A stretch of DNA of 64,000 bases from Anoplopoma fimbria (lineage: Eukaryota; Chordata; Actinopteri; Perciformes; Anoplopomatidae), in contig NC_072458.1 of the NCBI RefSeq assembly GCF_027596085.1, positions 24,681,369 to 24,745,368 on the forward strand, in the 5' to 3' direction. The position numbers and the translations under genes are program-made. This document shows positions 19,795 through 29,900 of this stretch, piece after piece. How positions within the stretch are numbered: position 1 is the first letter of the stretch; each line of letters begins with the position of its first letter. A model generated the notes under the pieces. That model had not been told where the DNA came from. It did no database searches and worked only from the letters and a program-made list of their open reading frames with translations.

Positions 19795-21185
19795 TAATAT
19801 TAGCTTTGTAGTATTAACTTGGTAGTATTGGTGGTGTAGTAGTAACTATGTAGTATTAGTAACTATGTAGTATTAGTGGTGTAGTAGTAACAATGTAGTA
19901 TTAGTGGTGTAGTATTAACTTGGTAGTATTAGTGGTGTAGTAGTAACTATGTAGTATTAGTGGTGTAGTAGTAACTATGTAGTATTAGTGGTGTAGTAGT
20001 AACTATGTAGTATTAGTGGTGTAGTAGTAACTTTGTAGTATTAGTGGTGTAGTAGTAACTATGTAGTATTAGTGGTGTAGTAGTAACTTTGTAGTAGTAA
20101 CTATGTAGTATTAGTGGTGTAGTAGTAACTATGTAGTATTAGTGGTGTAGTAGTAACTATGTAGTATTAGTGGTGTAGTATTAACTTGGTAGTATTAGTG
20201 GTGTAGTAGTAACTATGTAGTATTAGTGGTGTAGTAGTAACTATGTAGTATTAGTGGTGTAGTAGTAACTATGTAGTATTAGTGGTGTAGTAGTAACTAT
20301 GTAGTATTAGTGGTGTAGTATTAACTTGGTAGTATTAGTGGTGTAGTAGTAACTTTGTAGTATTAGTGGTGTAGTAGTAACTATGTAGTATTAGTGGTGT
20401 AGTAGTAACTATGTAGTATTAGTGGTGTAGTAGTAACTTTGTAGTATTAGTGGTGTAGTAGTAACTATGTAGTATTGTAGTAGTGACTATGTAGTATTGG
20501 TGGTGTAGTAGTAACTTTGTAGTATTGGTGGTGTAGTAGTAACTATGTAGTATTAGTGGTGTAGTATTAACTTGGTAGTATTAGTGGTGTAGTAGTAACT
20601 ATGTAGTATTAGTGGTGTAGTAGTAACTATGTAGTATTAGTGGTGTAGTAGTAACTATGTAGTATTAGTGGTGTAGTATTAACTTGGTAGTATTAGTGGT
20701 GTAGTAGTAACTTTGTAGTATTAGTGGTGTAGTAGTAACTATGTAGTATTAGTGGTGTAGTAGTAACTTTGTAGTATTGGTGGTGTAGTAGTAACTATGT
20801 AGTATTGTAGTAGTGACTATGTAGTATTGGTGGTGTAGTAGTAACTTTGTAGTATTGGTGGTGTAGTAGTAACTATGTAGTATTAGTGGTGTAGTAGTAA
20901 CTATGTAGTATTGGTGGTGTAGTAGTAACTTTGTAGTATTGGTGGTGTAGTAGTAACTATGTAGTATTGTAGTAGTGACTATGTAGTATTGGTGGTGTAG
21001 TAGTAACTATGTAGTATTGGTGGTGTAGTAGTAACTATGTAGTATTAGTGGTGTAGTAGTAACTATGTAGTATTAGTGGTGTAGTAGTAACTTTGTAGTA
21101 TTAGTGGTGTAGTAGTAACTATGTAGTATTAGTGGTGTAGTAGTAACTATGTAGTATTAGTGGTGTAGGTAGTAACTATGTAGTC
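19795..21185. repeat. 28-bp minisatellite in ZNF-2 intron
   Basis: About 50 copies of GTAGTAGTAACTATGTAGTA plus TTAGTGGT, with TTAACTTGG and TTTGTAG variants that recur at regular distance, suggesting higher-order structure. Confidence 0.95.
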
Positions 21186-23760
21186 CCCCAGTAGTCCCTG
21201 TAGCCCCCAGTAGTCCCCCAGTAGTCCCTGGTAGTATTAGTGGTGTAGTAGTAACTATGTAGTATTAGTGGTGTAGTAGTCCCCCAGTAGTCCCGGTGGT
21301 CCCGGTAGTCCCCCAGTAGTCCCCCAGTAGTCCCTGTAGTAACTAGTAGTCCCTGTAGTCCCCCAGTAGTCCCTATGTAGCCCCCAGTAGTCCCCCAGTA
21401 GTCCCTGTATTGCCCCCCAGTAGTCCCCCAGTAGTCCCCCAGTAGTCCCTGTAGCCCCCAGTAGTCCCCCAGTAGCCCCCGGTAGTCCCCCGTGTAGTAG
21501 CCCCTAGTAGTCCCGGTAGCCCCCCAGTAGTCCCCCAGTAGTCCCCCAGTAGTCCCCCCAGTAGTCCCCCAGTAGTCCCCCAGTAGTCCCGGTAGCCCCC
21601 CAGTAGCCCCCAGTAGTCCCCAGTAGCCCCCGGTAGTATAGTCCCGGTAGCCCCCGGTAGTCCCCCGGTAGCCCCCAGTAGTCCCAGTAGCCCCCAGTAG
21701 TCCCTGTAGTCCCCCAGTAGTCCCTGTAGCCCCAGTAGTCCCCCAGTAGTCCCGGTAGCCCCCAGTAGTCCCCGGTAGTCCCTGTAGTATTGGTAGTCCC
21801 CCAGTAGTCCCAGTAGTCCCCCAGTAGCCCCCCAGTCCCCCGGTGGTCCCCGGTAGTCCCGGTAGCCCCCAGTAGTCCCAGTAGTCCCCCAGTAGTCCCC
21901 CAGTAGTCCCCCAGTAGTCCCCCAGTAGTCCCTGTAGTCCCCCAGTAGTCCCCCAGTAGTCCCGGTAGCCCCCCAGTAGTCCCCCAGTAGTCCCCCAGTA
22001 GTAGCCCCCCCCCCAGTAGTCCCCCAGGTAGTCCCCCGGTAGTCCCCCAGTAGTCCCCAGCCCCCAGTCCCCCAGTCCCAGTAGCCCCCAGTAGTCCCCT
22101 GTAGTCCCCAGTAGTCCCTGTAGCCCCCAGTAGTCCCCCAGTAGTCCCCCGGTAGCCCCCCAGTAGTCCCCCCCCAGTAGTCCCGGTAGCCCCCAGTAGT
22201 CCCGTAGCCCCCGGTAGTCCCCGGTAGTCCCCCAGTAGTCCCCAGTAGTCCCCCAGTAGTCCCGCCCCCAGTAGCCCCCCAGTAGTCCCCGGTAGTCCCG
22301 GTAGTCCCCCAGTAGTCCCAGTAGCCCCCGGTAGTCCCGGTAGCCCCCAGTAGTCCCCCAGTAGTCCCCCGGTAGTCCCTGTAGTCCCCAGTAGTCCCCC
22401 AGTAGTCCCGGTAGCCCCCCAGTAGTCCCCCAGTAGTCCCCCGGTAGTCCCTGTAGTCCCCAGTAGTCCCCCAGTAGTCCCCCCCCAGTAGTCCCCCAGT
22501 AGTCCCCCAGTAGTCCCCCAGTAGTCCCCCAGTAGTCCCCAGTAGTCCCCCAGTAGTCCCCAGTAGTCCCCCCCCCCAGTAGTCCCCCAGTAGTCCCCGG
22601 TAGCCCCCAGTAGTCCCCTGTAGTCCCCAGTAGTCCCCCAGGTAGCCCCCCAGTAGTCCCCCAGTAGTCCCCCCCCCAGTAGTCCCTGTAGCCCCCAGTA
22701 GTCCCTGTAGCCCCCAGTAGTCCCTGTAGTCCCCCAGTAGTCCCCCGGTAGTCCCCAGTAGTCCCCCAGTAGTCCCAGTAGTCCCCCAGTAGTCCCGGTA
22801 GCCCCCAGTAGTCCCCCAGTAGTCCCCAGTAGTCCCCAGTAGTCCCGGTAGTCCCCCAGTAGTCCCCAGTAGTCCCCCCAGTAGTCCCCCAGTAGTCCCT
22901 GTAGTCCCCCAGTAGTCCCCCAGCCCCCAGTAGTCCCTGTAGCCCCCAGTAGTCCCCAGTAGTCCCTGTAGTCCCCCAGTAGTCCCCCAGTAGTCCCTGT
23001 AGTCCCCCCCCAGTAGTCCCCCCCCAGTAGTCCCTGTAGCCCCCCAGTAGTCCCCGGTAGTCCCGTAGCCCCCAGTAGTCCCCCAGTAGTCCCCGTAGTC
23101 CCCCAGTAGTCCCAGTAGCCCCCCGTAGTCCCCCCTGTAGTCCCCCCCTGTAGTCCCCCAGTAGTCCCTGTAGCCCCCCAGTAGTCCCTGTAGCCCCCAG
23201 TAGTCCCAGTAGCCCCCGTAGTCCCCCAGTAGTCCCTGTAGTCCCCCAGTAGTCCCTGTAGCCCCCAGTAGTCCCAGTAGTCCCCCAGTAGTCCCTGTAG
23301 TCCCCCAGTAGTCCCTGTAGTCCCCCAGTAGTCCCCCAGTAGTCCCCCCAGTAGTCCCTGTAGCCCCCAGTAGTCCCCCAGTAGTCCCCCGCAGCCCCCA
23401 GTAGTCCCGGTAGTCCCCCAGTAGTCCCGGTAGCCCCCGGTAGTCCCCGTAGTAGTATAACTCCAGTAGTCCCCCAGTAGTCCCTGTAGCCCCCGGTAGT
23501 CCCTGAGCCCCCAGTAGTCCCCAACATTAGTCCCGGTAGCCCCCAGTAGTCCCTGCGGTCCCGCAGTAGCCCCCCCGCAGTCCCGGTAGCCCCCAGTAGT
23601 CCCTGTAGCCCCCAGTAGTCCCTGTAGTCCCCAAGTCCCTGTAGCCCCCTGCTGTAGTCCCCAGTAGTCCCGGTAGCCCCCGTATATCCTGCAGTAGCCC
23701 CCAGTAGTCCCCCAGTAGTCCCGCTGTAGCCCCCAGTAGTCCCCAGTAGCCCCGTAGTCC
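21186..23760. repeat. Minisatellite of AGTAGTCCCCC / CTGTAGCCCCC units
   Basis: About 2.6 kb of 11-16-bp imperfect units built from AGTAGTCCC, GGTAGCCCC and CTGTAGCCC. The minus strand stays open in several frames (Gly-Leu-Leu-Gly-Asp-Tyr-Trp patterns); these are artefacts. The block merges into the 28-bp array at 21180-21290, where units alternate, showing that the two families share the TAGTAG core. Confidence 0.93.
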
Positions 23761-23986
23761 CCCAACTATAGTATAACTAGCAAGGAGTAGTCCCTGTAGT
23801 ACCCAGTAGTATATACTCCCCCAGTAGTCAAGTAGCCCCCCAGTAGTCCCCCAGTAGCCCCCGTATATACTAGTCCCTGTATATACCAGTAGTCCCCTAT
23901 AGTATAACCCAAGTAGTCCCTGTAGTACCCAGTAGTCCCCCAGTAGCCCCCGGTAGTATATACCCCCGGTGGCCCCGGTGGTCCCG
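23761..23986. repeat. Degenerate edge of the TAGTCCC array with AGTATATAC insertions
   Basis: Mixed TAGTCCC, AGTATATAC and GTAGTACCC motifs without a fixed period, leading up to the broken exon at 23989. Confidence 0.7.
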
Positions 23987-23988
23987 AC

Positions 23989-24189
23989 CTGCTCGCTGCA
24001 GCCGGACTATCTGGCTTCAAGCACGTATATCCTGCAGCCTCCTCTGGCGGCAGACCTCCCGCTAGTAGCGCTCCGCTCGGTGTTCGTACTCCGCCACGGT
24101 TTCCTCCAGCAGACCGACGATCTCCTCCGCAGCCGCCGTCAGCCGCTCGGTGAGCAGCGCTCTGAGCGCCGGGAGTTCAAGCCCAACAT
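23989..24189 (-). pseudogene. Broken first exon of a fish zinc-finger gene
   Basis: Minus-strand reading gives the N-terminal helix module LPALRALLTERLTAAAEEIV, then GLLEETVAEYEHRAERY, an in-frame TAG, REVCRQRRLQDIRA, an in-frame TGA, and SQIVRLQRA just before a donor-like CAG|GTCGGG at 23988. The ATG at 24189-24187 is one base out of frame with the helix. The donor phase fits the exon at 19687, so this is the likely ancestral first exon of ZNF-2, now with a frameshift and two stops. Confidence 0.8.
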
Positions 24190-24259
24190 TCTCCTCTTTA
24201 CACCCGCAGCAGAACGTCTTCTGCGGCGGCGCAGAGCCGCTGGTGCACCGAGCCCCGCA

Positions 24260-24600
24260 GCATACTGCAGTACAAGTCTGTATATACTGAGTACAAGTAG
24301 TATATACTGGGCCGCCGACAACGCAGGAGTATAACGACAAGGAGAACAGCGATCTGCTGGGCCGGAGGGTAACTACAAGTAGTATATACTGCAGTACAAG
24401 TAGTATATACTGCAGTACAAGTAGTATAACTACAAGGAGAACTCTGATGCTAGTACAAGTAGTATATACTGCAGTACAAGTAGTATATACTACAGTACAA
24501 GTAGTATATACTGCAGTACAAGTAGTATATACTGTATATACTGACAGTGTAGTATATACTTCAGTACAAGTAGTCCAGAAAGCTGCAGTAACGACTGTGT
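24260..24600. repeat. 20-bp repeat around AGTATATACTGCAGTACAAG
   Basis: About 9 copies, interrupted by a unique piece (24310-24450). The unit is nearly palindromic: TATATA and the CTGCAG core pair in cis. Confidence 0.85.
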
Positions 24601-24602
24601 GT

Positions 24603-25345
24603 ATATATTCACTGGAGCCCCAGAAAGCTGCAGTTCTCAATCGCCCCAAGTTCTCCCACTCCTTCCCTTCTCCGTTCTCTACACTGGCTCCCTGTAGGAG
24701 CATCCAGTTACAGACTCTGGTGCCTACAGGGCAGTGAGAGGAACAGCTCCTTCCTATCTCCAGGCCATGAAGCCCTACACCCCCCCACCACTCCTCTCTG
24801 CTGCCTCGGGGTGACTGGTTGCCCCGTCGCTCAGAGGTCCCTGCAGCCGATCCACCCGGTCACAGCTTTTTTCTGTCCTGGCCCCTCAGTGGAGGAATGA
24901 ACTCCCCACTGACCTCAGGACAGCAGAGTCACTGCCCATCTTTAGGCGCAGGCTGAAAACTCACCTCTTCAAGAAGTACTACCCTGAGCCTTCCTCGTAG
25001 CACTTATTGCACTCGTATTAGTTGTTGCACTTACTGAATTCGTATCAGTTCGCTGCACTTATTGAATTTGTATTTGTTTACTGCACTTATCCTATTCGTA
25101 GTAGTTTGTAGCACTTATTATATTCGTATTAGTCTGTTGCAATTATTGTTTTCATAGTAATCTGCCTCTGCACTATACTTTTGCTCTGGTTTATGCTTTA
25201 AGATGCTTGTTTAAGAAAGGAGATGCACTTATGACTTCTGGTGACTAGTAGTTCTCTTGAATACCTATGTTGAATACACTTCCTGTAAGTCGCTTTGGAT
25301 AAAAGCGTCTGCTACATGACTGTAATGTAATGTAATGTAATATAC
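24603..25345 (+). mobile_element. L2-clade LINE, 3' end fragment
   Basis: Begins at the ORF2 C-terminal region (AAGCTGCAGTTCTCAATCGC), passes the stop after KYYPEPSS at about 25000, and has the complete 3' UTR and end (GTAAGTCGCTTTGGATAAAA, then GACTGTAATGTAATG). Damaged by small indels. It is the most complete L2 3' end in the window. Confidence 0.9.
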
Positions 25346-25414
25346 TACAGTGAAGTATAACTACACTGTAGTTATACTTCACTGTAGTATAACGACACTG
25401 TAGTATATACTTCA

Positions 25415-25458
25415 CTGTAGTATAACGACACTGTAGTTACAGTGTCGTTATACTACAG
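25415..25458. repeat. 21-bp perfect inverted repeat (hairpin)
   Basis: CTGTAGTATAACGACACTGTA at 25415-25435 is followed after two bases by its exact reverse complement at 25438-25458. The sequence upstream (25345-25414) contains related CACTGTAGT units, so the hairpin arose within a small tandem array. Confidence 0.88.
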
Positions 25459-25600
25459 TCACATTAATGAATATATATAATACTCAACACGTGAGGCACT
25501 ACGGTTTGTCCCTTCAAAGAACTTTAATATTGTGAACAGCGAAGTCTGCTGGGCCGGAGGGAGAACTACAAGGAGAACTCTGATGCTAAAGTACAAGTAC

Positions 25601-25878
25601 GGCGGCTGTGGCGTAGTGGAGAGCAAGGTAGTTCTCCATTCAGAGGGTCGGTGGTTCGATACCCGGCAGTCGATGTGTCCTTGGGCAAGACACTTAACCC
25701 CAAGTTGCTCCTGAAGGCCATCGGTGTGGACTGATGATGAATGTTAGTTAGAGTCTGATGGTGGCACCTTGATGGTAGCCTGTCATCAGTGTGTGAATGG
25801 GTGAATGATATGTAACATACTACTGACTGTAAGTCGCTTTGGAGAAAAGCCTCTGCTAAATGACTGTAATGTAAGTAT
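25601..25878 (+). mobile_element. tRNA-derived SINE with L2-type tail
   Basis: An RNA polymerase III type 2 promoter is visible: box A TGGCGTAGTGG at 25609-25619 and box B GGTTCGATACC at 25653-25663. The tRNA-related head is followed by a body (CCTTGGGCAAGACACTTAAC) and a tail GTAAGTCGCTTTGGAGAAAA, then TGACTGTAATGTAA, matching the 3' end of the L2 LINE. It was probably mobilised by that LINE's reverse transcriptase. A second copy lies at 50708-51050. Confidence 0.9.
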
Positions 25879-26093
25879 ATACTGTAGTATATACTAGTAG
25901 TATAACTACTAGTTATACTGTAGTATACTGTAGTTATAATTATCATTATTATTAATTATAATAATAATGATAATTATGTGACCATAAGTCTAAAGCAGTT
26001 AACGACTGAAACCAAATAAAGAACGTTCGATGGAATAAAATCTCAACAATATTTAAGTGGATGAAGAAGAAGAAAATTTTATTCATAAACCAC

Positions 26094-26280
26094 CATCCAT
26101 CCATCTTCCTCCTCTTATCCGGGGCCAGGTCGCGGGGGCAGCAAGCTAAGGAGGCTCCTTCTCCCCAGCAACACTTTCCAGCTCCTCCTGGGGAACCCCG
26201 AGGCGTTCCCAGGCCAGACGAGATATATAATCTCTCCAGCGTGTTCTGGGTCGACCCCGGGGCCTCTTACCAGCAGTCAT
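26094..26280 (-). mobile_element. Rex3/RTE-like retrotransposon 3' fragment
   Basis: A short CCATCCATC tail (GATG repeats on the minus strand) is followed by the conserved fish block with CTTATCCGGGGCCAGGTCGC, GAACCCCGAGGCGTTCCCAG and GGTCGACCCCGGGGCCTC. Assignment to Rex3/RTE is from memory of the GATG tail. No coding frame. Confidence 0.55.
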
Positions 26281-26311
26281 AAACCACCAAAGAAAAGTTA
26301 ATAACCAGCAG

Positions 26312-26317
26312 TTTATT
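26312..26317 (-). promoter_or_regulatory. Candidate poly(A) signal of ZNF-3
   Basis: TTTATT on the plus strand is AATAAA on the minus strand, about 645 bp past the stop codon at 26961. The 3' UTR would contain the whole microsatellite at 26633-26958. Confidence 0.35.
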
Positions 26318-26632
26318 GATTATATTGATACATTGAATACTGATATTGTCACTAATAATAACAATAATAAAAACAGTCTCATGTTTGATTTACATGTGAA
26401 ATCATTTGTGTCACATGACAGAAGAATCCTGCTGAACATGACGTTTAAACTCTGATTCATATAAATCTTAATCTTTGACCAATAACTTCTGATTTCTTCT
26501 CTTCTTAATCAAATGTCTCCACGAAACTAAAGAACATCTGTTCGTAAAAACGCGTTCTACAAGAAAAAAAGATAAAAAGATAAAAGCATCCGAGACCATT
26601 CAGATAGAAAGAGCAGTCTTCTTACAAACACA

Positions 26633-26958
26633 CACACAAATATACACATATACATATATATGTGTAAACATACATATATATGTGTAAACATACATATATG
26701 TGTAAACATACATATATATGTGTAAACATACATATATATGTATGTTTACACATATATATATGTGTAAACATACATATATATGTGTAAACATACATATATA
26801 TGTGTAAACATACATATATATGTGTGTTTACACATATATATATGTGTAAACATACATATATATGTGTAAACATACATATATATGTGTAAACATACATATA
26901 TATGTGTACATATATATATGCGTAAACATACATATATATGTGTAAACATACATACATA
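26633..26958. repeat. ACATATATATGTGTAAAC array with orientation switches
   Basis: About 18 copies of an 18-bp unit. At about 26733-26760 and 26820-26842 the unit appears inverted (GTATGTTTACACATATATAT), creating long palindromes. It begins 2 bp after the ZNF-3 stop codon. Confidence 0.93.
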
Positions 26959-26960
26959 GG

Positions 26961-29900
26961 TCACAGTTGGATGAAGTCGCTGTGACCTCCTTCCTGGCGG
27001 TTCAGGTTCGGCGTCACCTCGGACTCCCTTCCGGCTCGTTCTCCGGCTCGTTCTCCGGCGTGGACCTTCATGTGAGAGTCCACCGAGCGTTTCTCCTGGT
27101 AGCTCTTCCCGCAGACGCTGCAGCTGTAGGGTTTCTCCCCGGTGTGCGTCAGCATGTGTCTCTTCAGGTCGATCTTCTGGACGAAGCCTTTGCTGCACAG
27201 CTGGCAGCAGAACGGTTTCTCCTTCTTGTGGAACCTCTCGTGCGTCTCCAGCGAGATCTTCTGGCGGAACCTCTTCCCACAGAGGCTGCAGATGAACGGC
27301 TTCTCGCCGGTGTGGATCCTCATGTGGGAGTCCAGGTTGCCGATCTGCCGGAAGTTCTTCCCGCAGACCCTGCAGGTGTACGGTTTCTCCCCGGTGTGGA
27401 TCCTCTTGTGCACGTCCAGATGCTGGCTCATGGTGAATGTTTTGCTGCAGATGTCGCAGGAGTAGATCCGTGGCTTCCCTCCCGTGTGGCTCTTGATGTG
27501 TCTCTTCAGGACGGTGTTTTCAACAAAAGTCTTCCCGCAGAACTCGCAGATGTACGGCCTCTCGCCGGCGTGTAGCTTCATGTGTCTCTCCAGAGAGCCC
27601 TTCCTGGGGAAGTCTTTGCCGCAGTCTTTGCAGCCGAAGGGTTTCTGTCCGGTGTGCGTCCTCATGTGGATCTCCATGTCCCTGAAGCTGATGCCGCAGA
27701 TGTCACACATCCTGCTGGTTTCTCTGTGGCTCTGGATGTGAAGCTGCAGACTCTCCGAGGAGCCCGACTGCTCTCCGCAGACGCCGCAGCGACACCCGGG
27801 ATCGTTTAAGTGAGTCTCTGCGTGCCGCACAAAGTTACCTTTATTGTGAAAGGCGTTCCCGCAAACCTTGCAGCAGTGAGAAGGAGTCAGACTCGGTTTC
27901 CTGCGGCTGCTCCTGGCGGCGGGCGCGGCGGCGGACTTGTGGCTCCGGACGTGTCGCCTCAGCTCGGCGCTCTTGCTGAAGCTTCTCCCGCAGACTTGGC
28001 AGCTGAACGGCGTCTCTCCGTCGTGGACCTTCATGTGTCGCTCCAGAGAGCCGGCGTGGCTGAACTCTTTGTGACACACGCTGCACCTGAACGGCTTCTC
28101 CGCCGTGTGGATCCTCAGGTGCGTCACCATGTTCCCCTTCTGGTTGAAGCCTTTTCTGCAGATGTGGCAGCTGAACGGTTTCTCTCCGGTGTGCAGCCTC
28201 AGGTGCGTCTCCTGAGCGCGGATCGAGGGGAACTTCTTGCTGCAGATGTGGCAGGTTCTGCTGCTGTCGCGGTGCGTTTGGAGGTGCAGCCTCAAACCGT
28301 CGCCGGACTCCAAACGCTCGCCACACAGACCGCAAACAGACTCCGCCTCCTTCAGGTGTTTCTCCACGTGTTTCATCAAAAAGCCTTTCCTGTTGAACGA
28401 CTTCCCGCACACCCGGCAGCAGTGTGGCCGCGCCTCCCCGTCGCTCTCCTCCTCGTCCTCTTTGCCGGTCGAATCGTCCGGGGAGTCCGGTCGGCGGTCC
28501 GGTTCAGGAACCCGGTCCGGCCCGGAGGAGGAGCCGGGCCGCGGGTCCTTCAGTTGGTCGTCCTGAAACTCTGAAAGAGAGAAACAGAAACAATTTAAAT
28601 CCTCTCTGACATTCTGCCGTTCCATGACGACCTTTAAGATGAAGGAACTAGACGCCCTGGCAACCAACAGCAATGCATCATGGTCCTTCATCTCAGCCAA
28701 TGACTGAAGGTTCCGTCTGTTCTCCTCACGATAAACAATAACATCATCAATAATGAAGACGGAGATCAAAGATGCTCCAATAATCAGTCTTCGCTGGCAG
28801 TCGCGTTACGAAGCTGCGTTCCGTCAGGTGTTCTCCATCACGTGTTCTCCGTCAGGTGTTCTCCATCACGTGTTCTCCGTCACGTGTTCTCCGTCAGGTG
28901 TTCTCCGTCAGGTGTTCTCCATTACGTGTTCTCCATCACGTGTTCTCCGTCAGGTGTTCTCCATCACGTGTTCTCCGTCAGGTGTTCTCCATCACGTATT
29001 CTTCGTCAGGTGTTCTTAGTGACGTGTTCTCCATCACGTGTTTTCCGTTCTGTTTCCTTTTAGATCTCAGACTTTGATCGGTTCCACTCTGACTTTAGAA
29101 CCGAGCATTAGTAAGCTGAGAACCTTTAGCGTTTTAATGACGGCCATCTGATTGCTGTGTTTCTTTAAGAGGTATTTCCCTGTAAATAAACGTACCGGCT
29201 TGAATGAAACCTTGATCATCATAAACTTCTGTGGTGGCGGATGAAGACCATGTAACGCGGTTGAAAGCTCTAGAACAACGCAGTCACTCTAGAACGACGC
29301 AGTCACTCTAGAACGACGCAGTCACTCTAGAACGACGCAGGCGTTTGGGTTCATGTGGCTACTTCCTGTTTTGATGGCTGTCTGAATGTGTAGTTTTGTT
29401 TTTCATCGTCACGGTTACGATGCAGATTTATAAAACGCTCTACAGGAACATTATACTGTTCTAGTTCTACTGTTGTACTGTTCTAGTTCTGTTCTAGTTC
29501 TAGTGTTCTAGTTCTTCTGTTCTACTGTTCTAGTTCTACTGTTCTAGTTCTGTTCTAGTTATGGTGTCATAGTTCTTCTGTTCTACTTCTACTGTTCTAC
29601 TGTTCTAGTTCTACTGTTCTAGTGTTCTACTGTTCTAGTTCTACTGTTCTAGTTCTAGTGTTCTACTGTTCTTGTTCTACTGTTCTAGTTCTACTGTTCT
29701 AGTCTTCTGTTATACGGTTCTAGTTCTGTTTGGTTTGTTACAGAAGGACTAAGATGTTCCTCCCTCAGATTAAAAACTAAACAAAGGGTCTCACAGAACA
29801 GCTGCGCCACCAGTGCACCGGGTCCCTGGTGGTCCGGGTCCCTGGTGGACCTGAACACCGGGTCCCTGGTGGACCTGAACACCGGGTCCCTGGTGGACCA

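Noticed and set aside
21176..23765. Minus-strand frames of 750-780 codons (Gly-Leu-Leu-Gly-Asp-Tyr-Trp)
   Set aside because: Artefact of the stop-free TAGTCCC array; several frames open together and no start context or domain.
24062..24703. 213-codon minus frame as an intact zinc-finger first exon
   Set aside because: Upstream part is repeat translation (YTTCTAVYTTC) and the helix module runs into a stop after EHRAERY, while homology continues past it.
25601..25680. tRNA gene
   Set aside because: Box A and box B are present, but no acceptor stem or full cloverleaf can be made and the L2-type tail follows; it is a SINE.
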